From Pristionchus mayeri (lineage: Eukaryota > Nematoda > Chromadorea > Rhabditida > Neodiplogasteridae), in contig BTRK01000001.1 of NCBI GenBank assembly GCA_036245805.1, forward strand, positions 18,793,087 through 18,857,086: a stretch of 64,000 nucleotides of DNA, written 5' to 3'. This document shows positions 1 through 11,105 of the stretch, piece after piece. A program made the translations under genes and the position numbers. The notes under the pieces were generated by a model, which saw nothing but the letters and a program-made list of their open reading frames with translations, searched no databases and was not told where the DNA came from. Each line of letters opens with the position of its first letter. The stretch's first letter is position 1.

Positions 1-121
1 TCTTGTTGAATAAAGTGACCTTTTTCTTCCCGATCTCGTGGCATTTTTCTACAATCTGCTCGTAGCTCAGTCCTGCTTCTCTCCATCCGACTACTTTGTC
101 CTTCCACGACCTTTCAGACAT
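1..121 (-). CDS. 5' end of an unknown gene (runs off left edge)
   Basis: An ATG at 121-119 (minus strand) opens a frame that stays open to the window edge and begins MSERSWKDKVVGWREAG, followed by a helical, Lys/Glu-rich stretch (YEQIVEKCHEIGKKK). The ATG is directly preceded by a CCAG, compatible with a trans- or cis-splice acceptor. The short helix-turn-helix-like pattern (W-[RK]-x-x-G-L-[ST]-[YF]-x-x-I) resembles DNA-binding homeodomain-like helices of transposase or regulator proteins, but about 40 residues are too few to assign a family. It is divergently arranged with the hypothetical gene to the right, so the 122-370 interval may hold both promoters. Confidence 0.4.
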   Translation of the reverse strand, partial: MSERSWKDKVVGWREAGLSYEQIVEKCHEIGKKKVTLFNK

Positions 122-376
122 CTGGAACAGCCAATGAGAGAGTGAATAAACATGCATGAATAACAAAATGTTGATCATCTGAGACACGAATGGTCCTATG
201 AAGTGATTTCATCAGCATTACTCATGAGAAGCACTCCCTCGACCGTGATGAAATTCAGAGATAGGGGATCAGTGTACCTTATTCGCTCGTCTCATCTCGT
301 TGTTCTCTTTGTTGACCTCTTGATTCGAATCTTTTACTGTTATTTCATATCTGATAATTCATTGTATCTTAGATGT

Positions 377-2212
377 CATACTGCCTTGTGAAGATCGGCG
401 ATCGGTCACCGACCGCACTTTCATTCGAGGCCCGGAGTTGGCATGGGAGGATATCGAAGTAGTGAAGAAGGGAGGGAAGACAAGGGTAAAGGCTCTGTAC
501 CTCAATGGGGGGAAGAGAGATGAGATGGAAAAGCTGCTGAAGGATGCTGTCAACGGGGAAATCAGGCAGCCTCGCAAGAGAAAGGAACCAGTAGGTTGAT
601 CTTGTCGTTCACTACCGTAATCTTTGACCAGTGTAGCCTTTGATCTTTGGAGTTATCAATTGTTGAGCCTGCCGAATCTGATGTGGAAGAGGAGGGGAAG
701 AGATCTCGTCCAATGCGTGCCGCCTCGAGATTCATGCAAGTTCTCGAGATGTCTCCCGACCTCACTCCTGACCTCAAACGAGTGAAGAAAGAGCGAGGAA
801 CCTCCATCCCTCCAGTGGCAGACACTCCCGCTACCAGTCATCCTCCCAAGTCAACCTTCTCATCCAAGAAGAAGAACACTGGCGCCCCTCCCGCCCCAAT
901 GACTGCTCTCACTCATCTGCCCACACCCATCCCTTCTCCCCCAATCGGTATTGACTTCTCTCTTTATTATTTGTAGACTACCCGTTTTCAGGTACGGTAA
1001 CTCTGGATACGATCTACGGATTGTTGGTTGATCTGAAGGGAAACTTAGAGAAGTTGAACGCTCGGCAGGACAGATTGGAGAGGACCTGTAGAGAAATCTA
1101 TAATGACACTGTTGGAGTGAGACACGAGGTAAACCAACCCTTACTCATCATGTTTGAACGTGCTCACATCTTTTCTCAGAACCGCCTCCTGGTGGAATCC
1201 AGCAAGGAGGGGTTGACCAAGATCACTAAGTTGGAGAGTACTGTAGCTGATCTGAAGGAGAGACTCCCTCCTCCCGAGAAAAGTCAGTCAATCAGTCCTA
1301 CATCCACTCCTATTCCTACTGATCGATCAATTGTGATCTCTACAGGCCCTCTCTATGGAATCTACGAGGGAATCACAGAAGAGATGGTAGCAGCAATCGA
1401 CGACACTGAGGAAAGCATCGAATGCTTCGCCAGAAAACTGGACGTCCTTCTCTTCCACTTCTCCACTCTGAGCCATCCAGATCGGGACCAGGAAAAGCTG
1501 GAGTGGCTGATCAAGGTACCGTTTATACGATTCAATATATTCGCAGATGTAATAATATGTTCACCTCAGGTTGTTCTCCATCGTCGGCGGATTACTGTGA
1601 AGGCACAGAAGAGGAAGTGGAAAGGACTCATCCTTGGCCGAATCAACCACAATGCTAGACGCGAGGAGGGAAAACAGCAGGAGAGACTTGTGGTGTCTCA
1701 GCCGAGAAGGGCTGTCTACACACCCCCTGTCCTTCTTTCTGCCGTAAGACCCTCTAGCACCGCGGCTCAGTTTCCCTCCACTCCCCGTGTCTCCTCTCCT
1801 CTCACGACAACTAGTCACTTCCCCTCTACTCCCCGTGTCTCTTCTTCTCTCACCATGGCGAGTCAATTCCCCTCCACTCCTCGTGCCCCCTTCTCTCGCC
1901 ACGGCTAGTCACTTTCCCTCCACTACTTCTATTCCATCTCCCCTCTTTAGAAATAATGCTTCCTATATTTCCCGTCAAGCTTCATCCGTTTCTCGCACCT
2001 CTAGCTCGACTTCCAATTACGCCACAGTTCCCCGTGCATCCTCCTCTCTATCCAGACCTTATTCAACTCAAATGTTCCCCTCAACCTCTGTATATCACAG
2101 CCAACGTTCTGTTTCTGCTTCAATGAGTTACATGAATGCACCTATCACTAACCATCTCGAAGAAGAAGATAATGGTAACAATTTCGACGACTACTCCCTC
2201 GCCTATGACTAA
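377..2212 (+). CDS. Hypothetical coiled-coil protein with Ser/Thr/Pro-rich repeat tail
   Basis: Four or five exons with good GT/AG borders can be chained on the plus strand: about 377-593 (VTDRTFIRGPELAWEDIEVV...), 644-946 (acidic start VEPAESDVEEE, then Pro-rich), 992-1128, 1180-1516 and 1570 onwards. Exons 3 and 4 are predicted coiled coil (LERTCREIYND, LTKITKLESTVADLKERL). The region ITEEMVAAIDDTEESIECF to about HRRRITVKAQKRKWKG is compact and helical; a BEN-like fold crossed my mind but I cannot confirm it. From about 1750 a degenerate repeat of about 48 bp encodes FPSTPRVSS-type units. The third unit is 2 bp short, which shifts the frame: the first frame ends at 1908 while the next stays open to 2212 (ends DDYSLAYD). 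Either an unrecognised intron or a real frameshift. The first coding exon is not secure. Function unknown. Confidence 0.5.
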
Positions 2213-2490
2213 CCCCTCGAATGTTCTCCTGATCGAATATTTATATTCCTACTCTACCCAATTGATTATTCAAATTGCTCCATCCCTGTTATGTTATGGA
2301 ATAAACAAGAAGTAATTTCTGTGACTCAAAATTTATCACAAAACAACACAATAATGATAAAACGAACCAAACAAATACTCTTCCTCCTCAGATGCCTCCG
2401 TTGACGCTGGCCCATGGCATCGTTATCTTAAATTTCTTCACAAGCTTTTACTGTTCTATTCAAATAAATGGCAAAAAAGTAGAAAAGTAC

Positions 2491-3102
2491 TCATCTAAGT
2501 CGCATTCGTGGGAGGGGAGAGATGCGGCCAAGGGAGGGCGAGGGGGCCACCACTGAAATGCAATCGCGCAAACCTGGCGTGTACTTCTCGAGATCTCTGA
2601 GCTGGATGACCAGGCGCGGTGGTCTTCGACGATCTCGAACTCCCCGATGTATCCGTGCTTCATCATGACGGTCAGGAAACGGACGATTACCTGTGAATGT
2701 AATTATTGAACCACTTTGCAGCTCTACCAATTTTCTACATTATCTCTAAACACAAAATAGATGGAAAATGCGTGTTTGGTCGGAACTGTTTGATAGGAAT
2801 TTTAAAAAAAAGGCGAAATACGGGAGCCAAAATAAAAATTCGGCATAGCTTCGCCTCCATGAGTCACATTTGCACGTTTTAATTACAGCAGTTCTCCACC
2901 GAGTTCACGAGAAACGTAAAATTAAAAATCGAGCCTTGGTTATACTCCTAGAGGTTTAATATTTGAGCACTGCGGAGAAAATCGTAGAACAATGAAAAAT
3001 GCGAACCTTGGAGCAAGGCCGGATGAGGACCTGGTGCTTTCCGCGCTTCTCGGCATTGTTGATGGTCTTAAGAGCATCGGCGAATGCGCTCATGCGAACC
3101 AT
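2491..3102 (-). pseudogene. RPS15A: 40S ribosomal protein S15A (uS8) pseudogene
   Basis: Exon 1 (3102-3007) encodes [19 protein letters not shown] followed by [13 protein letters not shown], a near-perfect match to the start of eukaryotic RPS15A (C. elegans RPS-22), a small-subunit protein contacting 18S rRNA. After a roughly 315-bp intron with a clean CACAG acceptor, exon 2 (from 2690) continues [18 protein letters not shown] and EIVEDHR. It then jumps out of frame to the equivalent of IQLRDLEKY: about 20 codons between the HRA and SPR positions are gone. The sequence around the join (CCGCGCC) is what would occur at both ends of the deleted segment, so a microhomology deletion is likely. The C-terminal part after LEKYT is not recognisable. 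The intron rules out a processed copy. A working copy must lie elsewhere. Confidence 0.8.
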
Positions 3103-3129
3103 GGTGCCCGAAGTTTCTAAAATATAAAG

Positions 3130-4664
3130 ATGTTGAACCGAAAATCAAGTGAATGACGACAACGGAGTGATATCAAGCATTTTAACGGAAGCTCACGCTT
3201 TCTCGTCGTCGATAATTTTTAAAACAGCGAAATGCGTGACTCAAACTAAAAATTGGGCATCGATTCACCTTCTAGAGTCACATTTTCTCGTTTTTAATTA
3301 TTAAAAACCAACTGCCATCCGATTAAACAAGGAATTTAGCAAGAAACAGCGCAAAAAATAGACGAACCTGTATTACACCTAGCCTGCGCGGCTTGATTCC
3401 GCTCCGGGCCTCTTGGGGCCTCCTCCCGAGCCAAAAGTCGACGAAAATAACCTGAAATATCCAAAGAGAAGAACAGAAATGGAAATGAAAAAGTGAGAAA
3501 AAGTAACTTATCGACAAAAGTTGTCCATGGGTGCTGCTCCTGGTGGAGCAGCACCCTTCCTCCTCTTCTCCCCGTCGCCGACAGCTCGCTGAACCACAAA
3601 AATCAACAATTTGAGCAACATAACCATGAAAACGACCAAAATTGACGAAAAATGATGGCTGATGAAAATAGCGTGGCGTATCACATTTGAAGTGCAATTT
3701 TGCACAGCAAAAGTGACGGTTTCCGATTACGGTATTCATTTTTCTTTACACTTTCAGCCATTTTCTCGTAAAATTATCGATTTTTATTTTTTTAAATTAA
3801 CAGATAATAAAATGGGAGGCGACAAGGAATGCAACGAGCATAAAAACGACTCATAACGTTGTATTTTGAGTGTTTTCCCTCTCGCTAAACGCAAATTTGA
3901 TACAATTCCGAACTGTATCATATCCGTTCCGGAATATTAATTCGGTACGATAGATTCTAAGTTGTGAGAAATGACTTTTTTAAACGAGCGAAATTGTATT
4001 CTATTTTAGTGATAGAAATTATATCAAGCTAAGTAATATCTGAAAGTATTAAAAGCTAATCAAAGTTCTCATTACTTTTCCGAAAATTAATTTTTGAATG
4101 TTTTGGTTACTGCACTAGGAAAGTTTTAAAATTATTTCCCGGAAAAGGAAAATCTCTCGAGATTCACTGTAATGTGCTTATGAAGCAACATAGCGCAGAG
4201 TACAACGGGATTGAAAAAGCTAAGGGATTCGGTCCGAAATGGACTAGATATGCTGCAAAAAAGTCAAATTTTAGCGCAAAAAGTAATATTTAGAATCGAT
4301 CGGATTTTGATCTAAATATGTTTTTATACATTTCTGGTCACCTCGGGTGAAATGCATTTTGACTTTTTCGTCAATTTCACATCAACAAAAAACTATGATT
4401 TTTTGACCATTTTACCCTTTATTTACATTTTCTACTTACCCAATGACTGTATTATATAATTTATGGCAAATTTCAAGACACATAGTCAAGACACTCCTCC
4501 CACCATAGAAAATGCCCCGTGGATCCCGATGCTTAGGCAACGTGTCCACCAGGTGACTGAAATGGTCGAGTCATACGGAGCGGATCTTTTAATAAAGTAA
4601 TGTTAAATATATTTGTATGTTCTAACGAAATTATGGTGCGATATTGCTAATTATGTTTACTCAG
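3130..4664. other. Intergenic region, no supported gene
   Basis: Minus-strand frames between 3323 and 3739 contain short splice-bounded pieces (for example CRRRGEEEEG-type coding around 3530-3590), which could be leader exons of the S15A copy to the left, but I find no recognisable domain. From 3856 to 4490 the sequence is AT-rich with no coding pattern. A short open stretch at 4500-4600 (ends ESYGADLLIK) may be a decayed upstream exon of the adjoining Kelch gene; phase does not fit cleanly. Confidence 0.4.
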
Positions 4665-7066
4665 GTGCCAAACATTTCCATTCAAAGAGCTTATGCGACA
4701 ACAGGAGTATTCAACGGAATGACGTGAGTCCAAATAATTAATTTAGAAACAAGTTCTCGTGTTTTATGTTTTTCCTATGCGTATTATTGTCTCTATGTTC
4801 ACATTTATCTTCAGATATATTGCTAGCGGAAGAGAAGGGAGAAATACTCTATCTTCTCTTGATTTTTTCAACCCTTCGACAGAACGTACTATAATTTTTA
4901 AAAAAAAGCTTTTATTAATTTGCAGAGTGGTCACTCGCAAAATCGATGCTGAAACCTCGAAGCTGTTGCAGATCTTGCGTTTTGAATGGAAGAATATACG
5001 GTAGCGTGGACAATGTGTAGTTATATTTTATCCTATTTTTTCAGTTTTCGGTGGTTTGAATTCTGATTTTCGCATCATCCAAGACGGAGATTGTTACAAT
5101 TCCGAAACTGATTGGCGAGTGAATTTCTCCAATTATTAGGACGGCATTTTAAAAAAAGTGACATTTCGATATACCGATGAAAAAAGGTGTTAATACTTAC
5201 TACTATTCTGATTAGAATCTATGATTTCTGTCCTTGAACGCAATGAATCGTAGCTTTGTTGATTATCATAATGCCATTTTACAGCTGGACTATGTTCGCA
5301 CCTATGCAAACGCGGAGATTCTGTTTCGCAACTGCAGTGTTGAACGGACAGATATACGCTGTTGGAGGGTGAGTTTATCCCTCCCGTATTTCATTGATTC
5401 TGCCGTTCAGACTAAGGCGTGGCATTACTGTCGACGATGTGGAGAGATATGATCCTCAAACGAATTCGTGGACCACACTGAATAGGATCAAAATTGCGAG
5501 GTTTGAATAGTGGTTAAAATATTTATTCAGAATCTTATCGCAGATATTACGCCAAACTAATTGTTTCGTGTGGAAAGATGTTTCTTCTTGGAGGATTCCA
5601 ATCACCCGAAGAGGTCGATCTAACATTTAAATTTCGGTTTTCCTAATTTTGCAGAAAATTCAACAGTTAATATGATAATTCAGTTTAAAAATGGACGAAT
5701 GATTAATTCCGTGGAAATGTAGGACCCTCTTAGAGACTAGTGGGAAGACAGAGCGCCCATGTGAGTTTTATTATTTGTTGATGCTGACGCTAGTTCACAT
5801 CGGCATCCAGTAATTTTCGAAAGTTTATGAGAAAAAATCGGACACTTTTGAGAAGCGGGGAGATTGAGATTGCCTAATGGTTGTGGGAAATGCCAGAGAA
5901 ATGCGAGAAAGATAGATAGAAAACAAGTATTTAAACGACGCATGCTACTTTTCCCCTCGGACTAATTCAAATTTCCGAACCGTAAAAGTTCGTAAATTTT
6001 CTCGTAAATTAATGACAGATAAGAGAAGGATATTAGTTAATTCAAAATAAATTTTTTCACAGGAGTCAGGTTGCGGACTGTTTCCATCATGCTTTTCCCA
6101 TTCCTGCTTCGCTTCCTACACCTGGTGGAAACATAGAGGTTTTAAAGACGATTGCTTATTAGAATGCGATGAAATATTTTACAATACAATAATATGATAC
6201 TATCATGCATTATCGGAAAATGTCGTGCATGAAACACACGTATAGCGTACTAAATAAATTAGATATATCCACATTTTCAGCCGATTTTCGATTCGAGCCA
6301 TAACAGAGGCTTCACTAGTTTTCTTTTGAAGAATGAACTATTGACAGCACTATCAGATAATGGTCTTGCAAATCCATCGGATGGTAAGTCTTTTATAAAT
6401 AAAAGATGGAATGACTTCGTATTCAGTGCAAGACAAGGTTATGCCCCCAGCCATTAGAGGAATGAATGTTGTCTGTCAATCCAAAGCGAAAACGGGAAAG
6501 ACCACAGCCATGATTATTTCTTCTTTACAACAACTGGAGCCGATTGAAGGAGAAATTTCGATTCTGGTTCTCTGTTATAATCGCAAAATGGCAATGAACA
6601 TGGATGAAATGTACAAGCGATTCAGTTCATATCTGCCAGCAGTGAAGGCTAGTTCTAGTCGGAAGCTCATGTTAAGCGTGCTCTTTAGATTGCAACTTTT
6701 TGTGGATCTGAGTTTCTGAAGAAGAACAAGCAAGTAATCAAGAATAATTGTCCACACATAGTAATAGGAACACCAGAAAGAATTCTAGAGCTCATTCGAA
6801 TAGGCGCATTGAAGACCGATAAAATCAAGACAATCGTAATTGACGAGTGCGAAAAAAATATTTGAATATTCACGTGAGCTTAATTGGATTATTTATCATT
6901 GAAGATTATGTTAGACAAGATGGAAGAAATCAACGTAATCGTCACGTCTGCACCAAAAGAGACAAATTTATTGATGTTTACATCAATTCTCGATAGAGAA
7001 ATCATCCAATTTTGCAAAAAGCTTTGCAATAACGAATCTCAACTGTTTGAATATATTGCTATTTGA
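4665..7066 (+). pseudogene. Decayed Kelch-UAP56 fusion gene (copy 1)
   Basis: Exons at about 4665, 4816, 4926, 5046, 5292, 5411, 5546 and 5683 encode Kelch blades (YIASGREGRNTLS, WSLAKSMLKPR, VFGGLNSD, MFAPMQTRRFCFATAVLNGQ, VERYDPQTNSW, KMFLLGGFQSPEE) parallel to copy 2 at 13.7-17.5 kb. No BTB or BACK exons are found upstream. In the exon before the Kelch tail two in-frame TAG codons occur (5720-5722 and 5738-5740) where copy 2 has Tyr and Ser. The tail exon (FHHAFPIPASLPTPGG) runs in phase 0 into PIFDSSHNRGFTSFLL, the start of a UAP56-like helicase domain: Q motif (DVQDKVMPPAI), altered motif I (SKAKTGKT), altered Ib (TPER), motif II DECE. An extra A after DECE shifts the frame; the piece to 7066 still resembles the end of RecA domain 1. 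Domain 2 is absent. Probably a pseudogene, though the helicase part could still be transcribed. Confidence 0.75.
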
Positions 7067-7544
7067 AGCTGAATTGTTTACGAAAATTCATTTATTAAAT
7101 TTAATCGGAAAACACTTTTTTTATGTCTGTATTCTAATTATTTTATGTTGTTGAATAAAGCCAAGCGAGTCGTCGATATTTTTTCTTTAATTTCTCGATG
7201 AGCTCTTGCAGCAGACAATCAGACAATTCCCTTGGACATTTCTTTGGTAGAAATTTTTTTTTGTATTGTATTGTACGACATTCATTGCATTTTTACGGTG
7301 TGTGTGCACAGTCAATGCAATACAAACAGGCGACCACCAGTTACTTAGAGCACATACAGGATCACGTGGGTACGCCGATGTGAGGGCACGAACGGAGGAT
7401 AGCGAGACTAGATAGACGAGGGTTTTTTGTTTTATAGTCAATCGCACGCATTCGAGATCTCATTTTTCTCTCGCTCGTCTTCATCGTAACTTCATCGCAA
7501 TTCACCAAATTGCTGGTACCATTCATTCGACACACATCCGAAGG
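7067..7544. other. Region between Kelch-UAP56 copy 1 and the retroelement
   Basis: An AATAAA at about 7153 follows the end of the Kelch-UAP56 copy and could be its polyadenylation signal. The rest shows no protein-coding pattern that I recognise. The 5' border of the BEL/Pao remnant must lie somewhere here, but no left LTR is visible. Confidence 0.3.
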
Positions 7545-8936
7545 ATGTACAATCTCGAGCCATCCAAAATGATGGAAGCACTGAAATCCATCGAATCAGA
7601 CATCCGAGAACAAATCGAGATCAGAAATCTCGAGTCCACTTTCTGTTCCATCACTCACAATCACAATCACTCTCATCAGAGTCGGAAAGAGTCATTCACT
7701 GAGGACACAATGACCAGCCCTACTCTCACTAATCAGTCACCCATCATCAGTCACACCTACGGTCTGTCGTGCGTGTACTGTGGCAAACACAGCTATTCAG
7801 ACTGCCCTACAATCACTTCCATCTCAGACAGGAAATCAATCCTCAGAGAGAAGAAGCTCTGCTTCAAGTGTCTCTCACCGCATTACACATTCAATCAATG
7901 CGATCGAAAGTGCAAGCATTGCACGAAACCGCATCACAGCTCACTTTGTCATTCCGATTCCATCACACCGAATCAGACAGTCATCAATGCATCAGTCGTC
8001 TCCGGCGAACCAATCAATGGTGTCGCGAGACTCTACACATCCAGTTCACTACTCCAGAATCCGACAACCAACAAAACAGTCACCAGAAATGTCTTCCTCG
8101 ACACAGGAGGAATGATTTCTGTGATCTCACGTTCACTTGTTGAAGAGCTCAATCTCAAGTCAAACAGCACTCTGTCAATGTCCATCACTGGAATCGGAGG
8201 AGAATCGACAGGTGGCCATGTCCATGACGTAGTCACTGTGAACGTCGTAACCACCCAGGGACTACATTCAATCCAAGCACTCGTAATGGATTCAGACATC
8301 ACTCGACCCATGCATCATCAGCCACTTTCTGATGAGGACTACACAGTCGCAAAATCTCTCTGTGGGGAAATCCCTGAATTCACTCAGAATTCCATAGTCA
8401 CCCCAGATCTGCTCATTTCCATCACGGATACCCAAGATCTACTCATGAATTCCACAATGACTTCTCTCCCCAGTGGATACAGACTCATCCAGTCCATTCT
8501 TGGACCAATGATCACTGGCAAACCAACACACCACAGTCAGTCTATTCCAGCTCATGCCATTATTCCTTGTGCAGTCACCAACACTCCAGTCGAGAAAAGT
8601 GATCACAGAAAATCAACTGTTCACTCTAGACCAACGCACTCACCTCACGTCAATATCAACAATTGTTCCACTCTAAACAAATCCTACACCGTCAGTTGTG
8701 AGTCGCCCAAGTGCGTGCAGAAGAACTCGAATTCAGTCAACCACATCTCTGACTCCATCACTACTTTCAAAACCACTGAATCCATCTCTCCCACTACCCA
8801 TCCTCCTCTGCAAGCAGTTCAGTCAACTTCGACCAATCACCCTCATGATACACCTCACAATTCCACCGCCGATCTCAATACTCGTCCCAATCACACATCA
8901 ATTACGACCATACCCACATCAGTCTCCTCTCGTTAG
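7545..8936 (+). CDS. BEL/Pao gag-protease polyprotein fragment
   Basis: A 463-residue frame. Residues 1-35 look like the end of the DUF1759 gag domain (MEALKSIESDIREQIEIRN). Residues about 75-130 hold paired CCHC-like knuckles (CVYCGKHSYSDC, CFKCLSPHYTFNQC, CKHCTKPHHSSLC). Residues about 180-290 are a DUF1758 retroviral-type aspartic protease with VFLDTGGMISVIS; the active-site triad normally D-[ST]-G is here DTG and thus intact. The usual SGYRLIQSILGPMITG segment follows. From about residue 340 the protein becomes Ser/Thr/His/Pro-rich and stops at 8936, before the reverse transcriptase. The next frame (to about 9075) is Pro-rich and may be the residual 3' end of the polyprotein. Not expected to be mobile on its own. 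Confidence 0.75.
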   Translation: MYNLEPSKMMEALKSIESDIREQIEIRNLESTFCSITHNHNHSHQSRKESFTEDTMTSPTLTNQSPIISHTYGLSCVYCGKHSYSDCPTITSISDRKSILREKKLCFKCLSPHYTFNQCDRKCKHCTKPHHSSLCHSDSITPNQTVINASVVSGEPINGVARLYTSSSLLQNPTTNKTVTRNVFLDTGGMISVISRSLVEELNLKSNSTLSMSITGIGGESTGGHVHDVVTVNVVTTQGLHSIQALVMDSDITRPMHHQPLSDEDYTVAKSLCGEIPEFTQNSIVTPDLLISITDTQDLLMNSTMTSLPSGYRLIQSILGPMITGKPTHHSQSIPAHAIIPCAVTNTPVEKSDHRKSTVHSRPTHSPHVNINNCSTLNKSYTVSCESPKCVQKNSNSVNHISDSITTFKTTESISPTTHPPLQAVQSTSTNHPHDTPHNSTADLNTRPNHTSITTIPTSVSSR

Positions 8937-9184
8937 GCGGGAGGACATTTCCTTCCGTCAATGTGTCACTGAATCTCCAACGCCTCTTCGTCGTCTACAA
9001 TGTCTTCGGCAATCGACAGGATTCGTTTTTATTGTTATTATTGTGACCCCACCCCCTTTTATTGTATCCCCTTAGTCGTCCATCATCTTTTCTTCTACAA
9101 CCTGCATCATCTGCATCATCACTCATTCACACCAAATCACATCAATTCCACACCTCCACTTTCATTTCTTCCCCAGGGCGGGAG

Positions 9185-9875
9185 TGTAGCGACTCACACG
9201 TCACTACCTTTTCTATCGTCACTTCATTCCATCAATCAAAGTGCACTCACTGCAACTCCATTATCATATCCAGTCTCTTTCTCGTCTCTGAGTGCAGCCA
9301 ATTCAATTAGCATGTTAATCCAATTCCGTTGTCTCTCTCCCTCTCTCCCCTCTCTCTCCATTTACATGGGTTAGGACACGTCGGCTAGACTGCCTATATA
9401 AACCCCTCCTCTCCCTCTCACCTCAGAGCTCCACTGAACCTCTCCTCGTGCTGAACACGAGTCACTCAGTCTGATCCACACTTGGATCTCATCCAGTCTT
9501 GGACCGTCACGTCCACCCCCATCCGATCCTCACTAGGATCTCACTTCAGCCAAGGACCACAGTCCTCCCCCATTCGATCCACACTTGGATCTCAGTCATC
9601 CTCACTGATCCTCACCTTGGATCTCACCCAGTCTCCCATCCTACCGTACCCCTCTCCCTTCTTCCCTTCTCCCTATCTTACTGTAGTAATAAATTATTGA
9701 TTTATCTACGGTCCCATTCACAGTGCATCAGTCTACAGTATCCTGGGCACAGACACACCTAGGGTCACAGTCAGTCTTCTTCCACCAAGCGTCCTAAGTT
9801 TGTCCCTGCTCTAATCGGTTACTGTATCTACTGTACTCCGGACTGAGTATCGTGGGCTCGCTAGTTCGCATACCA
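9185..9875 (+). repeat. BEL/Pao 3' LTR
   Basis: The LTR begins TGTAGCGACTCACACG straight after the polypurine tract and ends GCATACCA, so it has TG...CA ends. It contains a TATA box (TATATAA at 9395-9401) and a polyadenylation signal (AATAAA at 9688-9693), which fit a U3-R-U5 layout. The next five bases, TGACA, are the probable right target-site duplicate. Only this one LTR is present in the window. Length about 691 bp. Confidence 0.75.
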
Positions 9876-9976
9876 TGACATTATATTAAGACGATTTTTT
9901 TCCTACCTCTTCTAGAAATACCTAACAACGAATATAAAATACGGATGTTCACAACCGTTTATTTTGGAAAGTTAAC

Positions 9977-10610
9977 CTTGAGCACGTTGAGGGTTCCATT
10001 GATGGCCGTGGTGACTACAGTCTCGTCTGCAACCATCGGGAAGGGAGAGGCGACGTGCAGCACGAAGTCACATCCAGAGACAGCGCTGACAAGCATGAAA
10101 CTTGTGAAGCATGAAACTGATCGTTGATCTATTTTCAAAATCATAAAATGGTTACAAAACTGTTTTTGTTTTAAGATCGCTCGTGTAGAAGATCAAAGAG
10201 CATCTTACTTGGCCCATCCTTCCTCCTGGATCAGGTCAGCCACGACGAGCTGCAGACGACCGTCGACGTCGAGCTTGAGAATTGGATCGATCTGCTATGA
10301 AAACTCTTTCGCTCTATCTCGCGAACTTTTTTCCGTTAGCTTAGAGAATTTCTCTTCCTATTAAGGTGCGACCACTACAACAAAATGAACATAGGGAAAT
10401 TATGGCGTTGATACTCAGTATATGGGAAAAATCGTTCTAGTCACCCATCCCAAATATAACCATCCTTTTTTATCTTTCCCTCACCTTGGCGGCGTTCTTA
10501 AGTGAGCGTACAGTTCCCCTCACTCTGAATCCCTTCTTTAGCAGATTGAGGACGACGTGAGAGGCGACGTATCCAGAAGCACCCGTCACCATCACAACTG
10601 AACAAGCCAT
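9977..10610 (-). pseudogene. Reductase copy A, 3'-truncated SDR gene
   Basis: Three exons of an extended short-chain dehydrogenase/reductase (dihydroflavonol-reductase/cinnamoyl-CoA-reductase-like): exon 1 10610-10485 (MACSVVMVTGASGYVASH, Rossmann TGASGYVA motif), exon 2 about 10295-10213 (DPILKLDVDGRLQL), exon 3 10085-9977 (AVSGCDFVLHVASPFPMVA). Borders and phases match copies B and C exactly. Downstream of exon 3 the intron is cut by the BEL/Pao LTR, and exons 4-13 with the YxxxK catalytic motif are missing, so no active enzyme can be made. Flanking sequence upstream of the ATG is the same as that of copy B, which shows A and B are duplicates. Confidence 0.8.
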
Positions 10611-11100
10611 TTCACAACTTGTTCTGTCAACTTGCACTTGTACACCCGTTGAGAACGGGAAATCACTAGTAGCTACTAGTTCACACAGGTAAATAGACCT
10701 GGCAAAAGGTGGGCACTCAAGACCTAATCGCCCAATATTTATAATGGCTTAGTTGTCTCAGTGCAGTGTTTTCCAGCGATAGTATAGTAAACAGTTGCAA
10801 AAAATACCCGTAGAATTTCGTCGTTTTCGTTGTTTTTTAAAAATTATTTATGGCACGACAGACAATAGCAAACACTTCAACACGTATTTTGGCTCAAATG
10901 ACACGTTATCTCGCACGATAGAGAGCGATGAGCAACTTACGCGTATCTTGGGGATCTTTGTCGACCATTGTGTAACGGAATCGGGAGACTGAACAACGTG
11001 AGTGTGTGTTAAAAGCAGAAAATACATGGCACAATGAATCGAAATTCGAGAGAGAAAAAGAACGTGTTAAAAAGCAGAGCTATATATATATGGGACCATA
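10611..11100 (-). promoter_or_regulatory. Duplicated 5' region of reductase A with short leader ORF
   Basis: This interval is collinear with 22892-23345 upstream of reductase B (shared blocks such as TAGCTACTAGTTCACACAGG versus TCGCTACTAGTTCACACAGG). It includes a minus-strand mini-ORF at about 10965 that starts MVDKDPQDTR and then meets a splice-like GTAAG. The same mini-ORF exists upstream of B (MADKDRKDTR) and, altered, upstream of C (MANNKDRK). It may be a leader exon or upstream ORF; joining it to exon 1 does not keep frame through the visible acceptor, so a coding role in the reductase is not shown. Confidence 0.45.
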
Positions 11101-11105
11101 TATGG

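Larger units (their letters stand above)
7545..9875 (+). mobile_element. BEL/Pao LTR retrotransposon remnant
   Basis: A BEL/Pao-type internal region (end of gag, zinc knuckles, aspartic protease) is followed, without reverse transcriptase or integrase, by a purine-rich tract (GGGCGGGAG at about 9178) and one LTR. The 5' LTR, most of gag and nearly all of pol are missing, so the element is internally deleted and 5' truncated. Immediately right of the LTR the host sequence (TGACATTATATTAAGACG) equals the intron following exon 3 of reductase C at about 25891, so the element sits inside a reductase gene. Because the left flank is not reductase sequence, the insertion was accompanied or followed by loss of the rest of that gene. 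Confidence 0.8.

Noticed and set aside
7769..8311. Additional ORFs overlapping the BEL/Pao gag-protease frame
   Set aside because: Alternative-frame shadows; the main frame holds all zinc knuckle and protease motifs.
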